This document shows positions 17,440 to 25,957 of a DNA stretch of 64,000 nt, piece by piece (position 1 is the stretch's first letter; every line of letters begins with the position of its first letter). The position numbers and the translations under genes are program-made. The stretch spans positions 434,001 through 498,000 of the forward strand of contig NZ_SIHX01000002.1 in assembly GCF_004320525.1 (NCBI RefSeq). Direction: 5' to 3'. Under the pieces are notes generated by a model, which worked only from the letters and a program-made list of their open reading frames with translations, searched no databases and was not told where the DNA came from. The stretch comes from Arthrobacter sp. S39 (GTDB taxonomy: Bacteria > Actinomycetota > Actinomycetes > Actinomycetales > Micrococcaceae).

Positions 17440-18138
17440 TCAGCGAAGCAGCTCCACGTCTGACACCAACTCAATATGGGCCAGCATGGCCTCCGCCGCG
17501 CCATCCGGGTCCTGTGCCCGGATGGCGTCCGCGATTTTGCGGTGCGAAGCCAAAGACTGTTCAGGCCGGCCCGGCTGGCCCAGGGATTCCATCCTGGTTT
17601 CCAGGATCATTTCCGCGATAAATGCCATCAGCTGCGCCAGTACCGCGGAATGCGCGGCGCCCGTCACCGCCTGATGGAAAAGCTCGTCGCCGTGGGTTCC
17701 CCGGTCTCCCTCGCCGATTTCGCCGGCCATCACTTCCAGTGCGGCGTCGATCGCCGCCAGGTCGTCCTCCGTGCGCCGTACCGCCGCCAACGCGGCCAGT
17801 TTCACTTCCAGGGTGCTGCGCGCCTCGACGATTTCCGGCAGCCGGCTCTGGTGCTCGCGCAGCCCCTTGATCACTGAAGCCACGCTGGGCCGCCGCGCCA
17901 GGACCGCGCCGGTCCCGTGCTGCACATCGATCACACCCAGCACCTCAAGTGCCACCAGCGCCTGGGCCAGCGTTGCCCGGGAGACCCCCAGCCGCTCTGC
18001 CAGGTCGCGTTCCGCCGGCAGCAGATCGCCTGGACCCAGCTGGGCGGATTCGATGTACGCGAGGATCTGCTCCACCAGCTGCTCATACAGCCGTGGCCGG
18101 GTCACACGCTCCAGTCCGAGCCGCGCTGTTTTCTCCAC
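17440..18138 (-). CDS. GntR-family (FadR subfamily) transcriptional regulator
   Basis: The N-terminal winged HTH shows the GntR pattern: RLYEQLVEQILAYIESAQLG, PGDLLPAERDLAERLGVSRA, then LEVLGVIDVQHGTGAVL. The C-terminal all-helical FCD domain (about residues 95-225) carries the probable metal/ligand residues in DELFHQAVTGAAH and SHRKIADAIRAQD. FCD regulators respond to organic acids. I prefer the GTG at 18138, which has GAGG upstream, over a GTG at 18177 that would overlap a palindromic operator. The gene is divergent from a dicarboxylate transporter-CoA transferase-carboxyltransferase operon and is most likely its repressor, as MatR is for malonate genes. Confidence 0.92.
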   Translation of the reverse strand: MEKTARLGLERVTRPRLYEQLVEQILAYIESAQLGPGDLLPAERDLAERLGVSRATLAQALVALEVLGVIDVQHGTGAVLARRPSVASVIKGLREHQSRLPEIVEARSTLEVKLAALAAVRRTEDDLAAIDAALEVMAGEIGEGDRGTHGDELFHQAVTGAAHSAVLAQLMAFIAEMILETRMESLGQPGRPEQSLASHRKIADAIRAQDPDGAAEAMLAHIELVSDVELLR

Positions 18139-18170
18139 AAGAGCCTCACTACGTCGTCGATTTCTCCAAG

Positions 18171-18193
18171 AATACACCGCAGGCGTATTGACA
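18171..18193. promoter_or_regulatory. Operator-like palindrome overlapping a -35 box
   Basis: AATACACCGCAGGCGTATT (18171-18189) is an interrupted palindrome symmetric at seven of nine position pairs. It overlaps the perfect -35 hexamer TTGACA (18188-18193) on the plus strand. This is the natural site for the divergent GntR regulator to repress the transporter operon. A matching -10 box could not be assigned with confidence. Confidence 0.5.
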
Positions 18194-18272
18194 GATTGAC
18201 TCGGTGTCTAGGAGGCTAGTCCAGTGAGCCAGTTACTCACATCACACTCTTTAGACCCTAGGAGGACCAAAG

Positions 18273-19637
18273 ATGTCCGCTCCTGTCTTGTCGATCATCA
18301 TCCTGGCGGCGATGTTCCTGCTCGCCACCGTCCTGCCCCTGAACATGGGCGCTCTCGCTTTCGTCGGCGCCTTCCTGCTGGGCAGCGTGGTCCTGGGGAT
18401 GTCCACCAACGACATCCTGGCCAACTTCCCCGGCGGCCTGTTCCTGACTATCGTGGGCGTGACCTACCTGTTCGCCATTGCCCAGAACAACGGCACCATC
18501 GACCTCCTGGTCCGGGGAGCCGTCAAAATGGTGGGCAGCCGCGTGGCCCTGATCCCGTGGGTCATGTTCGCCATCACTGCCGTCATCACCTCCGTGGGCG
18601 CACTGTCTCCCGCCGCCGTCGCCATCATTGCCCCGATCGCTCTCAGCTTTGCCGGGAAGTACAAGATCAGCCCGCTACTGATGGGCATGATGGTCATCCA
18701 CGGCGCCCAGGCCGGCGGGTTCTCGCCGATCGCCGTTTACGGAGTCACGGTCAACGGCATCCTGGCCAAGACCGACCTGGACTTCAGCCCCACCGCACTC
18801 TTCCTGAGCAGCCTCATCTTCAACCTCGTCATTGCCCTCGTGCTGTTCATCATCCTCGGCGGCAGGGCCCTGCTGTCCTCGAAGGTCAGCCACTTCGTGG
18901 AGCAGGCGGCCGAAGCCCGGATGTCCGTCAGCGTGGGGGCCAAGGCGGGCGATGTTCCGTTCAAGGGCTTCGGCTCCGGCATGTACGGCCCCCGGGACCC
19001 TGCAGGTGACGGCGTCGCAGCCACCAAGGAACGGTCCGAGCGGATCCCGCAGCTGGTGACCATCGCCGGCCTGGTCGCACTGGCCGTCATTGCGCTCGGG
19101 TTCAAGGTGGACGTCGGCTTTGTCTCCATCACCATCGCCATCGTGCTGGCACTGGTCTCGCCGAAGGCCCAGAAGGGCGCCATCAACAAGATCAGCTGGT
19201 CAACAGTGCTCCTGATCTGCGGCATGCTCACGTTTGTCGGTGTGCTGGAAGAAGCAGGCACCATCGAATTCGTCTCCAACGGTGTGGCCGGCATGGGCAT
19301 GCCGCTGCTGGCAGCGCTCCTCATTTGCTACATCGGCGCCGTGGTGTCCGCGTTCGCCTCCTCCACCGCCATCCTCGCCGCCCTCATCCCGCTGGCCGTG
19401 CCGTTCCTGTCCACCGGCGAGATCGGAGCCGTCGGCGTGATCTGTGCGCTCGCGGTGGCCGCCACCATCGTGGACGTTTCACCGTTCTCCACCAACGGGG
19501 CCCTGGTCCTGGCCAACGCCCCGGATGGCGTGGACAAGGACAGGTTCTACAAGCAGATCCTCGGCTACAGCGGGATTGTCATTGTGGCCGGACCGCTGCT
19601 CGCGTGGCTGGCCCTGGTGGTGCCAGGTTGGCTGTAG
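18273..19637 (+). CDS. MatC-like dicarboxylate carrier (SLC13/ion-transporter superfamily)
   Basis: This 454-residue polytopic protein has about 11-12 membrane helices and the general layout of MatC malonate carriers. It opens with a MatC-type N-terminal half (ILAAMFLLATVLPLNMGALA, then NGTIDLLVRGAVKMVGS, SVGALSPAAVAIIAPIA) and ends with ATIVDVSPFSTNGALVLANA. A soluble loop near residues 205-250 links the halves. A strong AGGAGG site precedes the ATG. It is the first gene of an operon with a CoA transferase and a fused carboxyltransferase, and a GntR gene is divergent. The substrate is probably malonate or another small dicarboxylate; this is inferred from family and context. Confidence 0.87.
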   Translation: MSAPVLSIIILAAMFLLATVLPLNMGALAFVGAFLLGSVVLGMSTNDILANFPGGLFLTIVGVTYLFAIAQNNGTIDLLVRGAVKMVGSRVALIPWVMFAITAVITSVGALSPAAVAIIAPIALSFAGKYKISPLLMGMMVIHGAQAGGFSPIAVYGVTVNGILAKTDLDFSPTALFLSSLIFNLVIALVLFIILGGRALLSSKVSHFVEQAAEARMSVSVGAKAGDVPFKGFGSGMYGPRDPAGDGVAATKERSERIPQLVTIAGLVALAVIALGFKVDVGFVSITIAIVLALVSPKAQKGAINKISWSTVLLICGMLTFVGVLEEAGTIEFVSNGVAGMGMPLLAALLICYIGAVVSAFASSTAILAALIPLAVPFLSTGEIGAVGVICALAVAATIVDVSPFSTNGALVLANAPDGVDKDRFYKQILGYSGIVIVAGPLLAWLALVVPGWL

Positions 19638-19701
19638 GTCCCCCACACCGCGCCGCGCCCCGCGCATTTCACCCCAACCACACCAAGAAGGAAACCGCCT
19701 G

Positions 19702-20919
19702 ATGAGCACAGCAAACGAAGGCCGCAGGGGCGGCCCACTCTCCGGCCACCTCGTGGTGGACCTGAGCCGGGCGCTCGCCGGACCGCACGCCGGAATGATG
19801 CTTGCCGACCTTGGCGCCCGCGTCATCAAGGTGGAGAACCCGGGCACCGGGGACGACACCCGCGGCTGGGGCCCGCCGTTCGTCGGCCCCGAGGACGACC
19901 TGCAGTCCACCTACTTCATGTCCTGCAACCGCAACAAGGAATCCATCAGCCTTGACCTCAAAAGCGATGACGGCAAGGACGTGCTGCGCAGCCTGCTGGA
20001 ACGCGCCGACGTCGTGATTGAAAACTTCCGCCCCGGCGTGATGGACCGGCTGGGGTTCTCCACCGCCGCCATGCACGAACTCAATCCCCGGCTGGTGATC
20101 CTTTCCATCACCGGATTCGGGCATGACGGCCCCGAGTCCCGGCGCAGCGGTTACGACCAGATCCTCCAGGGTGAAGCCGGGCTTATGTCGCTGACGGGCT
20201 CCGGACCGGACGACCCCCAGCGCGTCGGCGTGCCCATCGCCGACCTGCTGTCCGGCATGAATGGAGCTTTCGGCGTGCTCGCCGCGCTCGTGGAACGGGA
20301 CAGGACCGGCCGCGGACAGATCGTGCGCACGTCGCTGCTGGCATCGCTGATCGGCGTCCACGCCTTCCAGGGGACGCGCACCACCGTGGCCGGCGAAGTG
20401 CCGCAGGCCCAGGGCAACCACCACCCCTCCATTGCGCCCTACGGGCTGTTCGCCTGCCGCGACGGCAGCGTGCAGATCAGCGTGGGCAGCGAGAAACTGT
20501 GGGCCGCCTTCGCCGCCGCCTTCGGCCTCGATGCAGCTGCACCGGGCTTCGCCAGCAACGCCGAGAGGGTGCGGAACCGCGCGGCGGTGATTGCCGCCGT
20601 CGAACGCGTTTTTGCCGGCTTCGGTGCCGTGGAGCTGCTCGCGAAACTGAACGACGCCGGGATCCCGGCCGGGAAGGTCCGCTCGCTGGATGAGGTGTAC
20701 GCGTGGGAGCAGGTGGCGTCACAGGGGTTGGTGGTTGACGTCGAGCACCCGCTGCTGGGCAAGGTCAGCCTGCCCGGGCCGCCGCTGAGGTTTTTCGCGC
20801 CCGGTGACACGGCCGAGATCACCGTGACGGCCCACGACGCGCCGCCACTGCTGGACGAGGACGGGCAGAGCATCCGCGAATGGCTGGGCATGGCGGCGTC
20901 CGTCGCGGGGGTGAAATAG
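19702..20919 (+). CDS. CaiB/BaiF family (class III) CoA transferase
   Basis: Class III CoA transferases move CoA between carboxylic acids. The 405-residue protein shows VVDLSRALAGPHAGMMLADL at the N-terminus, RVIKVENPGTGDDTRGWGPP, the FMSCNRNKESISLDLKS block, VVIENFRPGVMDRLGF and ILSITGFGHDGPESRRSGYD. The last block contains the region near the catalytic Asp (YDQILQGEAGLMS). Length is typical. It sits 64 bp after the MatC-like carrier gene and 1 bp before the carboxyltransferase gene, so one transcript is almost certain. It may load CoA onto the imported dicarboxylate using acetyl-CoA or succinyl-CoA as donor; the donor is unknown. Confidence 0.92.
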   Translation: MSTANEGRRGGPLSGHLVVDLSRALAGPHAGMMLADLGARVIKVENPGTGDDTRGWGPPFVGPEDDLQSTYFMSCNRNKESISLDLKSDDGKDVLRSLLERADVVIENFRPGVMDRLGFSTAAMHELNPRLVILSITGFGHDGPESRRSGYDQILQGEAGLMSLTGSGPDDPQRVGVPIADLLSGMNGAFGVLAALVERDRTGRGQIVRTSLLASLIGVHAFQGTRTTVAGEVPQAQGNHHPSIAPYGLFACRDGSVQISVGSEKLWAAFAAAFGLDAAAPGFASNAERVRNRAAVIAAVERVFAGFGAVELLAKLNDAGIPAGKVRSLDEVYAWEQVASQGLVVDVEHPLLGKVSLPGPPLRFFAPGDTAEITVTAHDAPPLLDEDGQSIREWLGMAASVAGVK

Positions 20920-20920
20920 G

Positions 20921-22441
20921 ATGCCGACGACGGAAAAGGTCCGCCACCTGAACGCCGCCGAACTGCTGGACGCCGTTGTCGACCAGGGCACCTTTGTCTC
21001 CTGGGACGAGCCCGCGCAGCAACCGCAGGCCAACGGGGACTACGCCCGTGATCTTGCCAGGGCGCGGGAACGGAGCGGGAGGGACGAATCCGTCGTCACA
21101 GGATCCGGGCTGATCCGCGGACACCGGGTGGCGGTCATCGTCAGCGAGTTCTCCTTCCTGGCCGGATCGATCGGCCATGCCGCGGCCCAGCGGATTGTGG
21201 CGGCCGTGGAGCGGGCAACGGCCGAAGGCCTGCCGCTGCTGGCCGGACCCGCCTCCGGCGGCACACGCATGCAGGAGGGGACGCTCGCGTTCCTGTCCAT
21301 GGTCAAGATCACCGGAGCCGTGCGCGCCCACCGCCAGGCAGGACTGCCGTACCTGGTCTATCTCCGGCACCCCACCACCGGGGGAGTGATGGCTTCCTGG
21401 GGTTCACTCGGCCATATCAATGTGGCGGAACCGGGGGCGCTGCTGGGGTTCCTGGGTCCGCGCGTTTACGAGGCCCTCTACGGGGAGGCCTTTCCCGACG
21501 GCGTGCAGGTTGCGGAAAACCTGTTCAGCAAGGGCCTGATCGACGCCGTCGTGGAACCGGCCGAGCTGCCGGCGATCATCGGGCGGGCGCTGGACATCCT
21601 GGCGGTGAAGCCCGTGGCCGGATCCGTCTCCGGGACGGCCGCATCGCCGGCCACCCTCGCGGTCCGGCCCTCCGCCGTGGACGCATGGACGTCCATCGGC
21701 ATCTCCCGGCAGCCCCGCCGCCCTGACCTGCGCCAGCTCCTGCGGTACGGCGCCGATGACGCGCTGCCACTCAATGGCACCGGCCAGGGCGAAAAGGACC
21801 CCGGACTGCTGCTGGCGCTGGCCCGCTTCGGCGGACAGTCCTGCATCGTCCTGGGCCACGCCCGGCCCCTGCGCAAGGATGCTGCGGGAATGGGGCCGGG
21901 CTCGCTGCGGGAGGCGCGCCGGGGCATGAAGCTCGCCGAGGAACTGCGCCTGCCGCTGCTGACCGTGATCGACACCGCCGGCGCAGCCCTTTCGCAGGAA
22001 GCGGAGGAGGGCGGCCTGGCGGGTGAGATCGCGCGGTCCCTGCACGAACTGATCGGGCTGGAGTCGCCGTCGGTCTCGGTACTGCTGGGCCAGGGCGCCG
22101 GCGGCGGGGCGCTGGCACTGCTCCCGGCGGACCGGACCATCGCCGCGCAGCACAGCTGGCTCTCACCGCTGCCGCCCGAAGGGGCCAGCGCGATTGTGCA
22201 CCGCAGCACCGAATTTGCGCCGCAGATGGCCGATGCGCAGGGCGTCAACGTCGCCGCGCTCTACGCCAACGGCCTGGTGGACCACATCGTGGATGAGCGG
22301 GACGACGCGTCACTGGAGCCCAAGGACTTCTGCGCCCGCATGGCGAAGGCCATCGAATACGAGCTCGGAACCCTGGCGGAGATCCCCGTAGCTGAACTGC
22401 TGGCGTCCCGCGCCCGGAAGTACCGGGAACTCGGCCGGTAG
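20921..22441 (+). CDS. Fused AccD/AccA-like carboxyltransferase, possible decarboxylase
   Basis: The 506-residue protein joins a beta-type half (about residues 1-240: GPASGGTRMQEGTLAFLSMV, HPTTGGVMASWGSLGHINVA, GFLGPRVYEAL) to an alpha-type half (about 260-500: LTVIDTAGAALSQEAEEGGL, LLGQGAGGGALALLPADRTI, PPEGASAIVHR). Both oxyanion-hole glycine stretches are intact. The N-terminal zinc finger of AccD is absent. No biotin carboxylase or biotin carrier gene is nearby. Related subunits in malonate decarboxylase act on malonyl thioesters, so decarboxylation of malonyl-CoA (or a similar dicarboxyl-CoA) is the simplest reading. A conventional acyl-CoA carboxylase subunit sharing biotin parts encoded elsewhere is the alternative. 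Confidence 0.85.
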   Translation: MPTTEKVRHLNAAELLDAVVDQGTFVSWDEPAQQPQANGDYARDLARARERSGRDESVVTGSGLIRGHRVAVIVSEFSFLAGSIGHAAAQRIVAAVERATAEGLPLLAGPASGGTRMQEGTLAFLSMVKITGAVRAHRQAGLPYLVYLRHPTTGGVMASWGSLGHINVAEPGALLGFLGPRVYEALYGEAFPDGVQVAENLFSKGLIDAVVEPAELPAIIGRALDILAVKPVAGSVSGTAASPATLAVRPSAVDAWTSIGISRQPRRPDLRQLLRYGADDALPLNGTGQGEKDPGLLLALARFGGQSCIVLGHARPLRKDAAGMGPGSLREARRGMKLAEELRLPLLTVIDTAGAALSQEAEEGGLAGEIARSLHELIGLESPSVSVLLGQGAGGGALALLPADRTIAAQHSWLSPLPPEGASAIVHRSTEFAPQMADAQGVNVAALYANGLVDHIVDERDDASLEPKDFCARMAKAIEYELGTLAEIPVAELLASRARKYRELGR

Positions 22442-22481
22442 GGCTCAGTTCTGGGTCTTTGCTCCGAGGTCCTGCGGCGTC

Positions 22482-22841
22482 CTAGGTGGCGGCGATCCGC
22501 GCTGCGTGTTCGCGTTCCGCACCGCTCAGCACTGCGGCATGGCTGTCCAGCAGGGCCCAGTCCGTCGTCACGCCATCCGGGCCGGTGAGCGAGCCCGACG
22601 CCAGGGCTTTGTCTATCCGACGGCGGACCTCGGCTTCCTGCCCCGGGTCGGTGGCGACGACGATCCGCAGTTCCACTGCACCACCTTGCCGCTCAGGGCT
22701 GGTGTGGTGCGGGGCCAGCGGACAGGGCGGAACGTGATCCCAGCTCCCGCATAGCTCCAGCGTGATGGCGGCACCCGGCGCTGCCAGGTCGGCGTCCGGG
22801 TCCATCCGCAGGGAGGCCGCGTGTACGTAGTGTCCTGGCAT
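22482..22841 (-). CDS. Hypothetical protein, 119 residues
   Basis: The reading frame from the ATG at 22841 gives a soluble protein starting MPGHYVHAASLRMDPDADL and ending with an acidic/amphipathic segment (TDWALLDSHAAVLSGAEREH). A His/Cys-containing stretch (CGSWDHVPPCPLAPHHTSPE) lies in the middle, and a strand-like VELRIVVATDPGQEAEVRRR follows. I do not recognise the family. The gene overlaps no other credible frame, its codon pattern is normal for the window, and it lies alone between the carboxyltransferase and a large membrane protein gene. Metal binding by the Cys/His residues is possible but unproven. Confidence 0.6.
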   Translation of the reverse strand: MPGHYVHAASLRMDPDADLAAPGAAITLELCGSWDHVPPCPLAPHHTSPERQGGAVELRIVVATDPGQEAEVRRRIDKALASGSLTGPDGVTTDWALLDSHAAVLSGAEREHAARIAAT

Positions 22842-22900
22842 GCTGCCATTGTCCCAGCACCGATGAGGCCCGCGCAGGGGTGGCCGGGCCCCCGGCAGGG

Positions 22901-25021
22901 TCAGGGTAGCGCGCGGACAGTAACCTGGCAGGACCCCGACGTACCTTCGAGGCCAAGAGTGAGCATCTGGTCCCACGCCACGCCAGCGGCACCTGGTGCC
23001 GGGACTGCGAGAGTCTGTTCTGTACCCGGCTCCAGCTTGCCTTGGGTGACGTTCGGGGCATCGACGGTCCCGTTCGCAGCGGGTGGCGCAACGGTTGACC
23101 ACTGGTACGTGAGGCCGTCGCAACCGGCAATGGCGGATCGCAGACCGATCGAGCGTGCAGTCGCGCCGTTGACAAGCAACTGAGTAGGTGACGCGAGGGG
23201 ACCGGCGGAGGTGGTCCAGGCCGTGGGAGTCTGGGCGCTTGGTCCTTCAGTGCGCAGATCATGATCCGTCAGCAGGGCGACCGATCCCTGCAGCCCCTGC
23301 CCCGTGCCGGCCGGCAGATAGGGCTGGATGGCTGCCGCGAAAGCGAGGGCCTCGGATTCCGGGATGACCAGGTGGACCGCCCGCAGGTCCGCAAGTTCCC
23401 CCGGGATGCCGGCGTCGAGCGGTTGTGAGGATTTGATCCACCGCTGGGCGGCGGGCGAATTGAGGAACTCATTCACCGCTTGCAGATTGCGGTGACCTTC
23501 CGGCAGGTCGGGTACCCATTGGCGGGAAACCAGGACAGTACGCCCGTCGTCGCCGATGAGACCGGACCAGGGCAGGGCATCCCGCAGGTCCACTTGAGGA
23601 AGCTGGTAGATGTCCGGAGTGGGGGCCCCGGCCTGTTGGACGTAGGTCTGGAACAGAAGGCTCGAGTTGAAGGACATGGAGGCAATCGGCACCATGACGG
23701 GCCCGTTGGTGCTGGCCAGGGTCCTGGCTGTTGTCGCGATCGCTACGAGATTGTCGAAATTCGTTTGAACGAAAGGCTCAGTGACGCTGGGGAACAGGCC
23801 CAGGGGCAGTTTTGACGCCGCGATGCGGGGCGCCAGCAGGGCCGGCACCGGGGCAAACATAAACACAAACAAAGCCGCCGTGAGTCCCAGAGCGACCACC
23901 TGGCGGACAATGAGGCGTGGTCGCGGCACCATCCGAATTACGCCGGCAACTCCAAGCGTCATCAGGAGCGGCCAGACATGGACCTGATGGATGATGCCCG
24001 CTTGCTTCTGAGTGATGGCCCACAGTATCTCGGAGACGCCCAGGAAAGCGGCAACGAAGAGAGCGTTGCGGGTGACTGCGGCGGACGTCCTCCGGGCTAT
24101 TACCAACCACAGGGCAAGGACGGCTGCTGCCGCGAGTACCAGGGCAACAAAGCCGCCGGCAAAGGACAGGTTGCTGGAGAGGGCTTCCTTAACCGAGGTC
24201 TGATAACTGACATAGAAAAGGGAATTGTCCCGCGTGAAGATTGACGCCAGAGTCCCGGGTGTGACAATCGCGACGGCAGCGATCACACCTGCTGCTCCGA
24301 GCAGAACCCTCAAACTCAGTGCCTCTTTGACGAGGTGCAGGCCCCATGACGCTGGATGCCTGTACCTAAGTGCGGCGACTGAGTACGCAAGGAGGTAACA
24401 CGCGACGACGGCTGTGAGATCGAAGAGGAAGTTCTTCTTCACCAGGAGTGCAGCTCCGGCAACCAACACTGCCCAGAACAGGGTCGACCGCCGCATGGGA
24501 CGGGACACCAGGATCCACACAGCAGCAAGGATCAGCGACATCCCGATCAGGTCGGGGACGCCCTGAACGCATACGAGGAAAGCCAGCGGGTTGAGTCCTG
24601 CCACCAGCACCATCCACGGCGAGACGCGCAATCCGAAGACCCGGCAGGCAATTTTGGTGGTGAACACCGTCATCGGAACCAGGCCGATCAGGCCCATGGC
24701 GCTGATGTATGGTACTCGCAGGTTCAGGAGCTCAGGTGGCAAAACCGCCAGCGGCAGGGACCAGTACGGAGGGTACTCGCTCAACGACTGCGTCTTGAGC
24801 CAATCGAAGAGATCGTGTGGACCCTGGCGAAGCGCTACTGAGGCATTGATTGCCACTTCCTGGAAGCCACGCGGATCGTAGAAGTAAATCCGGTGTTCAC
24901 CGGCAACATACAGCACAAGAATCCCGAGGATGGCGCCTAGCGGCAGGACCCAGTTGAGGAGAAATTCACGGCTGAGCAGTCCCCAGGCACCCGTCCGCCT
25001 CATGTTTTCCTTACCCGTCAT
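22901..25021 (-). CDS. Large polytopic membrane protein, probable GT-C-type glycosyltransferase
   Basis: The 706-residue product has about 10-11 hydrophobic helices in its first 430 residues, beginning with FLLNWVLPLGAILGILVLYV. The following loop (YFYDPRGFQEVAINASVALR, then YPPYWSLPLAVLPPELLN) resembles the first external loop of GT-C/mannosyltransferase-like proteins. The last 270 residues look extracytoplasmic and beta-rich, ending in a short domain with two Cys (CDGLTYQWSTV, SGSCQVTVRALP). GT-C enzymes use polyprenyl-phosphate sugars for surface glycan assembly. No partner glycan genes are adjacent. The ATG at 25021 has GCGAGG upstream; an ATG at 25003 is also possible. By eye it is slightly less GC-rich than its neighbours. 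Confidence 0.72.
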   Translation of the reverse strand: MTGKENMRRTGAWGLLSREFLLNWVLPLGAILGILVLYVAGEHRIYFYDPRGFQEVAINASVALRQGPHDLFDWLKTQSLSEYPPYWSLPLAVLPPELLNLRVPYISAMGLIGLVPMTVFTTKIACRVFGLRVSPWMVLVAGLNPLAFLVCVQGVPDLIGMSLILAAVWILVSRPMRRSTLFWAVLVAGAALLVKKNFLFDLTAVVACYLLAYSVAALRYRHPASWGLHLVKEALSLRVLLGAAGVIAAVAIVTPGTLASIFTRDNSLFYVSYQTSVKEALSSNLSFAGGFVALVLAAAAVLALWLVIARRTSAAVTRNALFVAAFLGVSEILWAITQKQAGIIHQVHVWPLLMTLGVAGVIRMVPRPRLIVRQVVALGLTAALFVFMFAPVPALLAPRIAASKLPLGLFPSVTEPFVQTNFDNLVAIATTARTLASTNGPVMVPIASMSFNSSLLFQTYVQQAGAPTPDIYQLPQVDLRDALPWSGLIGDDGRTVLVSRQWVPDLPEGHRNLQAVNEFLNSPAAQRWIKSSQPLDAGIPGELADLRAVHLVIPESEALAFAAAIQPYLPAGTGQGLQGSVALLTDHDLRTEGPSAQTPTAWTTSAGPLASPTQLLVNGATARSIGLRSAIAGCDGLTYQWSTVAPPAANGTVDAPNVTQGKLEPGTEQTLAVPAPGAAGVAWDQMLTLGLEGTSGSCQVTVRALP

Positions 25022-25242
25022 TCCTCGCCATCCGTCTTCCCCACGAAACTGATTTGAAAGTCCGGTAGCCTCCCCGGAGTTGCCCCGGCTCCTCACCGTG
25101 GACCCCATCAACCCTACCGAACTAAGCGAGACGGCCGTGGTCGGCAGTGCAGAGGAAGCCCGTGACACGCATCGCATCGCAAGGGGAGGCGAAGGCGTCT
25201 ATGCGAACATTTCCCGTGATTTCAGGGTGCTCTTGACAGCGG

Positions 25243-25266
25243 AAAGGCCTCCGCGGGGAGGCCTTT
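25243..25266. terminator. Strong hairpin, probable terminator
   Basis: AAAGGCCTCC (25243-25252) pairs perfectly with GGAGGCCTTT (25257-25266) around a 4-nt loop, with a short T-rich tail on the plus strand. It lies 25 bp beyond the stop codon of the small gene at 25292-25495 (minus strand), whose transcript it would terminate, since the palindrome also gives a T-run on that strand. Confidence 0.75.
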
Positions 25267-25291
25267 CTTCGGGAGGTTCCTGCCCTTTGGG

Positions 25292-25495
25292 TCAGACTCT
25301 CTCGTGGGCGCGGTCAGCAACCGGGTCTTCAGCTGCGGGTGTCTTCCGGCGAAGCGGGAAGGCCCAGAACTTGAAGTCCTGCGCCGTGTAGTGCGGCTCG
25401 GGACGGTCCGGCGGTGTTTCGTGGCGCGCTTCGGGTTTCCGGTCGGCTTCTTTCTTGTAGCCCCACCCGAAATCCTTGCTTGATGAATAGCACAT
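25292..25495 (-). CDS. Small conserved-type hypothetical protein (MCYSSSKDFGW start)
   Basis: This 67-residue protein begins MCYSSSKDFGWGYKKEADRK, a start I associate with a family of short actinobacterial proteins of unknown function that open with MCYS and an aromatic-Gly-Trp motif. The rest is charged, with a FWAFPLRRK segment and an acidic tail. AGGAGG lies six bases upstream of the ATG at 25495, so translation is very likely. No function is known. A strong hairpin follows its stop codon. Confidence 0.7.
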   Translation of the reverse strand: MCYSSSKDFGWGYKKEADRKPEARHETPPDRPEPHYTAQDFKFWAFPLRRKTPAAEDPVADRAHERV

Positions 25496-25587
25496 CACAG
25501 GCCTCCTCAAAGTGACTGCCCTTTAATCGTCCTCCGGTTGCGGCTTCCCGTCGACACTTATTCCGGCATTCCAGTCCGCGCGAGGCG

Positions 25588-25806
25588 CTAGCCGCGGAGG
25601 ATGTCCTCCGCCTCCTGCGGGTTGTGGAACTCGCACGGCCCGTAGTGCCGGAGCGGCAGCAGGCACGTCCGGCCGGTGGCAAGGTGGACGTTGGCGCAGC
25701 GCCCTGCCCGGGCAAGGTCTTCACGCACATGGATGTTGCTCAGGTCCGACCTGACCGTGCCTGGTTCCCGGTTGTGTGGGTGACCGTGCTCAGCGTTCCT
25801 GTCCAT
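25588..25806 (-). CDS. Small Cys/His-containing hypothetical protein
   Basis: The 72-residue product has a charged N-terminus (MDRNAEHGHPHNREPG) and a compact C-terminal motif with three Cys and several His: CANVHLATGRTCLLPLRHYG, then PCEFHNP. The pattern looks like a small zinc-binding fold. GGGGGAG lies upstream of the ATG, at good spacing. It is 92 bp upstream of the other small gene on the same strand, and the two may share a transcript. Function is unknown. Confidence 0.6.
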   Translation of the reverse strand: MDRNAEHGHPHNREPGTVRSDLSNIHVREDLARAGRCANVHLATGRTCLLPLRHYGPCEFHNPQEAEDILRG

Positions 25807-25957
25807 TGCAGCTCCCCCTCGAGTGCCTGCCGTCAGCGATCGCGGCTGATGTGTGTGGCTGTCCGTTAATTGTGCTCCTCTCCGGTTACCAATGGGTTAC
25901 GAGGGCGCCACGTTTCGAGTCATTAAGCACGGGCCTGCGAACGAAATGTCCCGCGGG

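Noticed and set aside
20921..22441. Housekeeping acetyl-CoA carboxylase carboxyltransferase
   Set aside because: The fusion lacks the AccD zinc finger, has no biotin partners nearby and sits in a transporter-CoA transferase operon under GntR control, which fits a catabolic role better.
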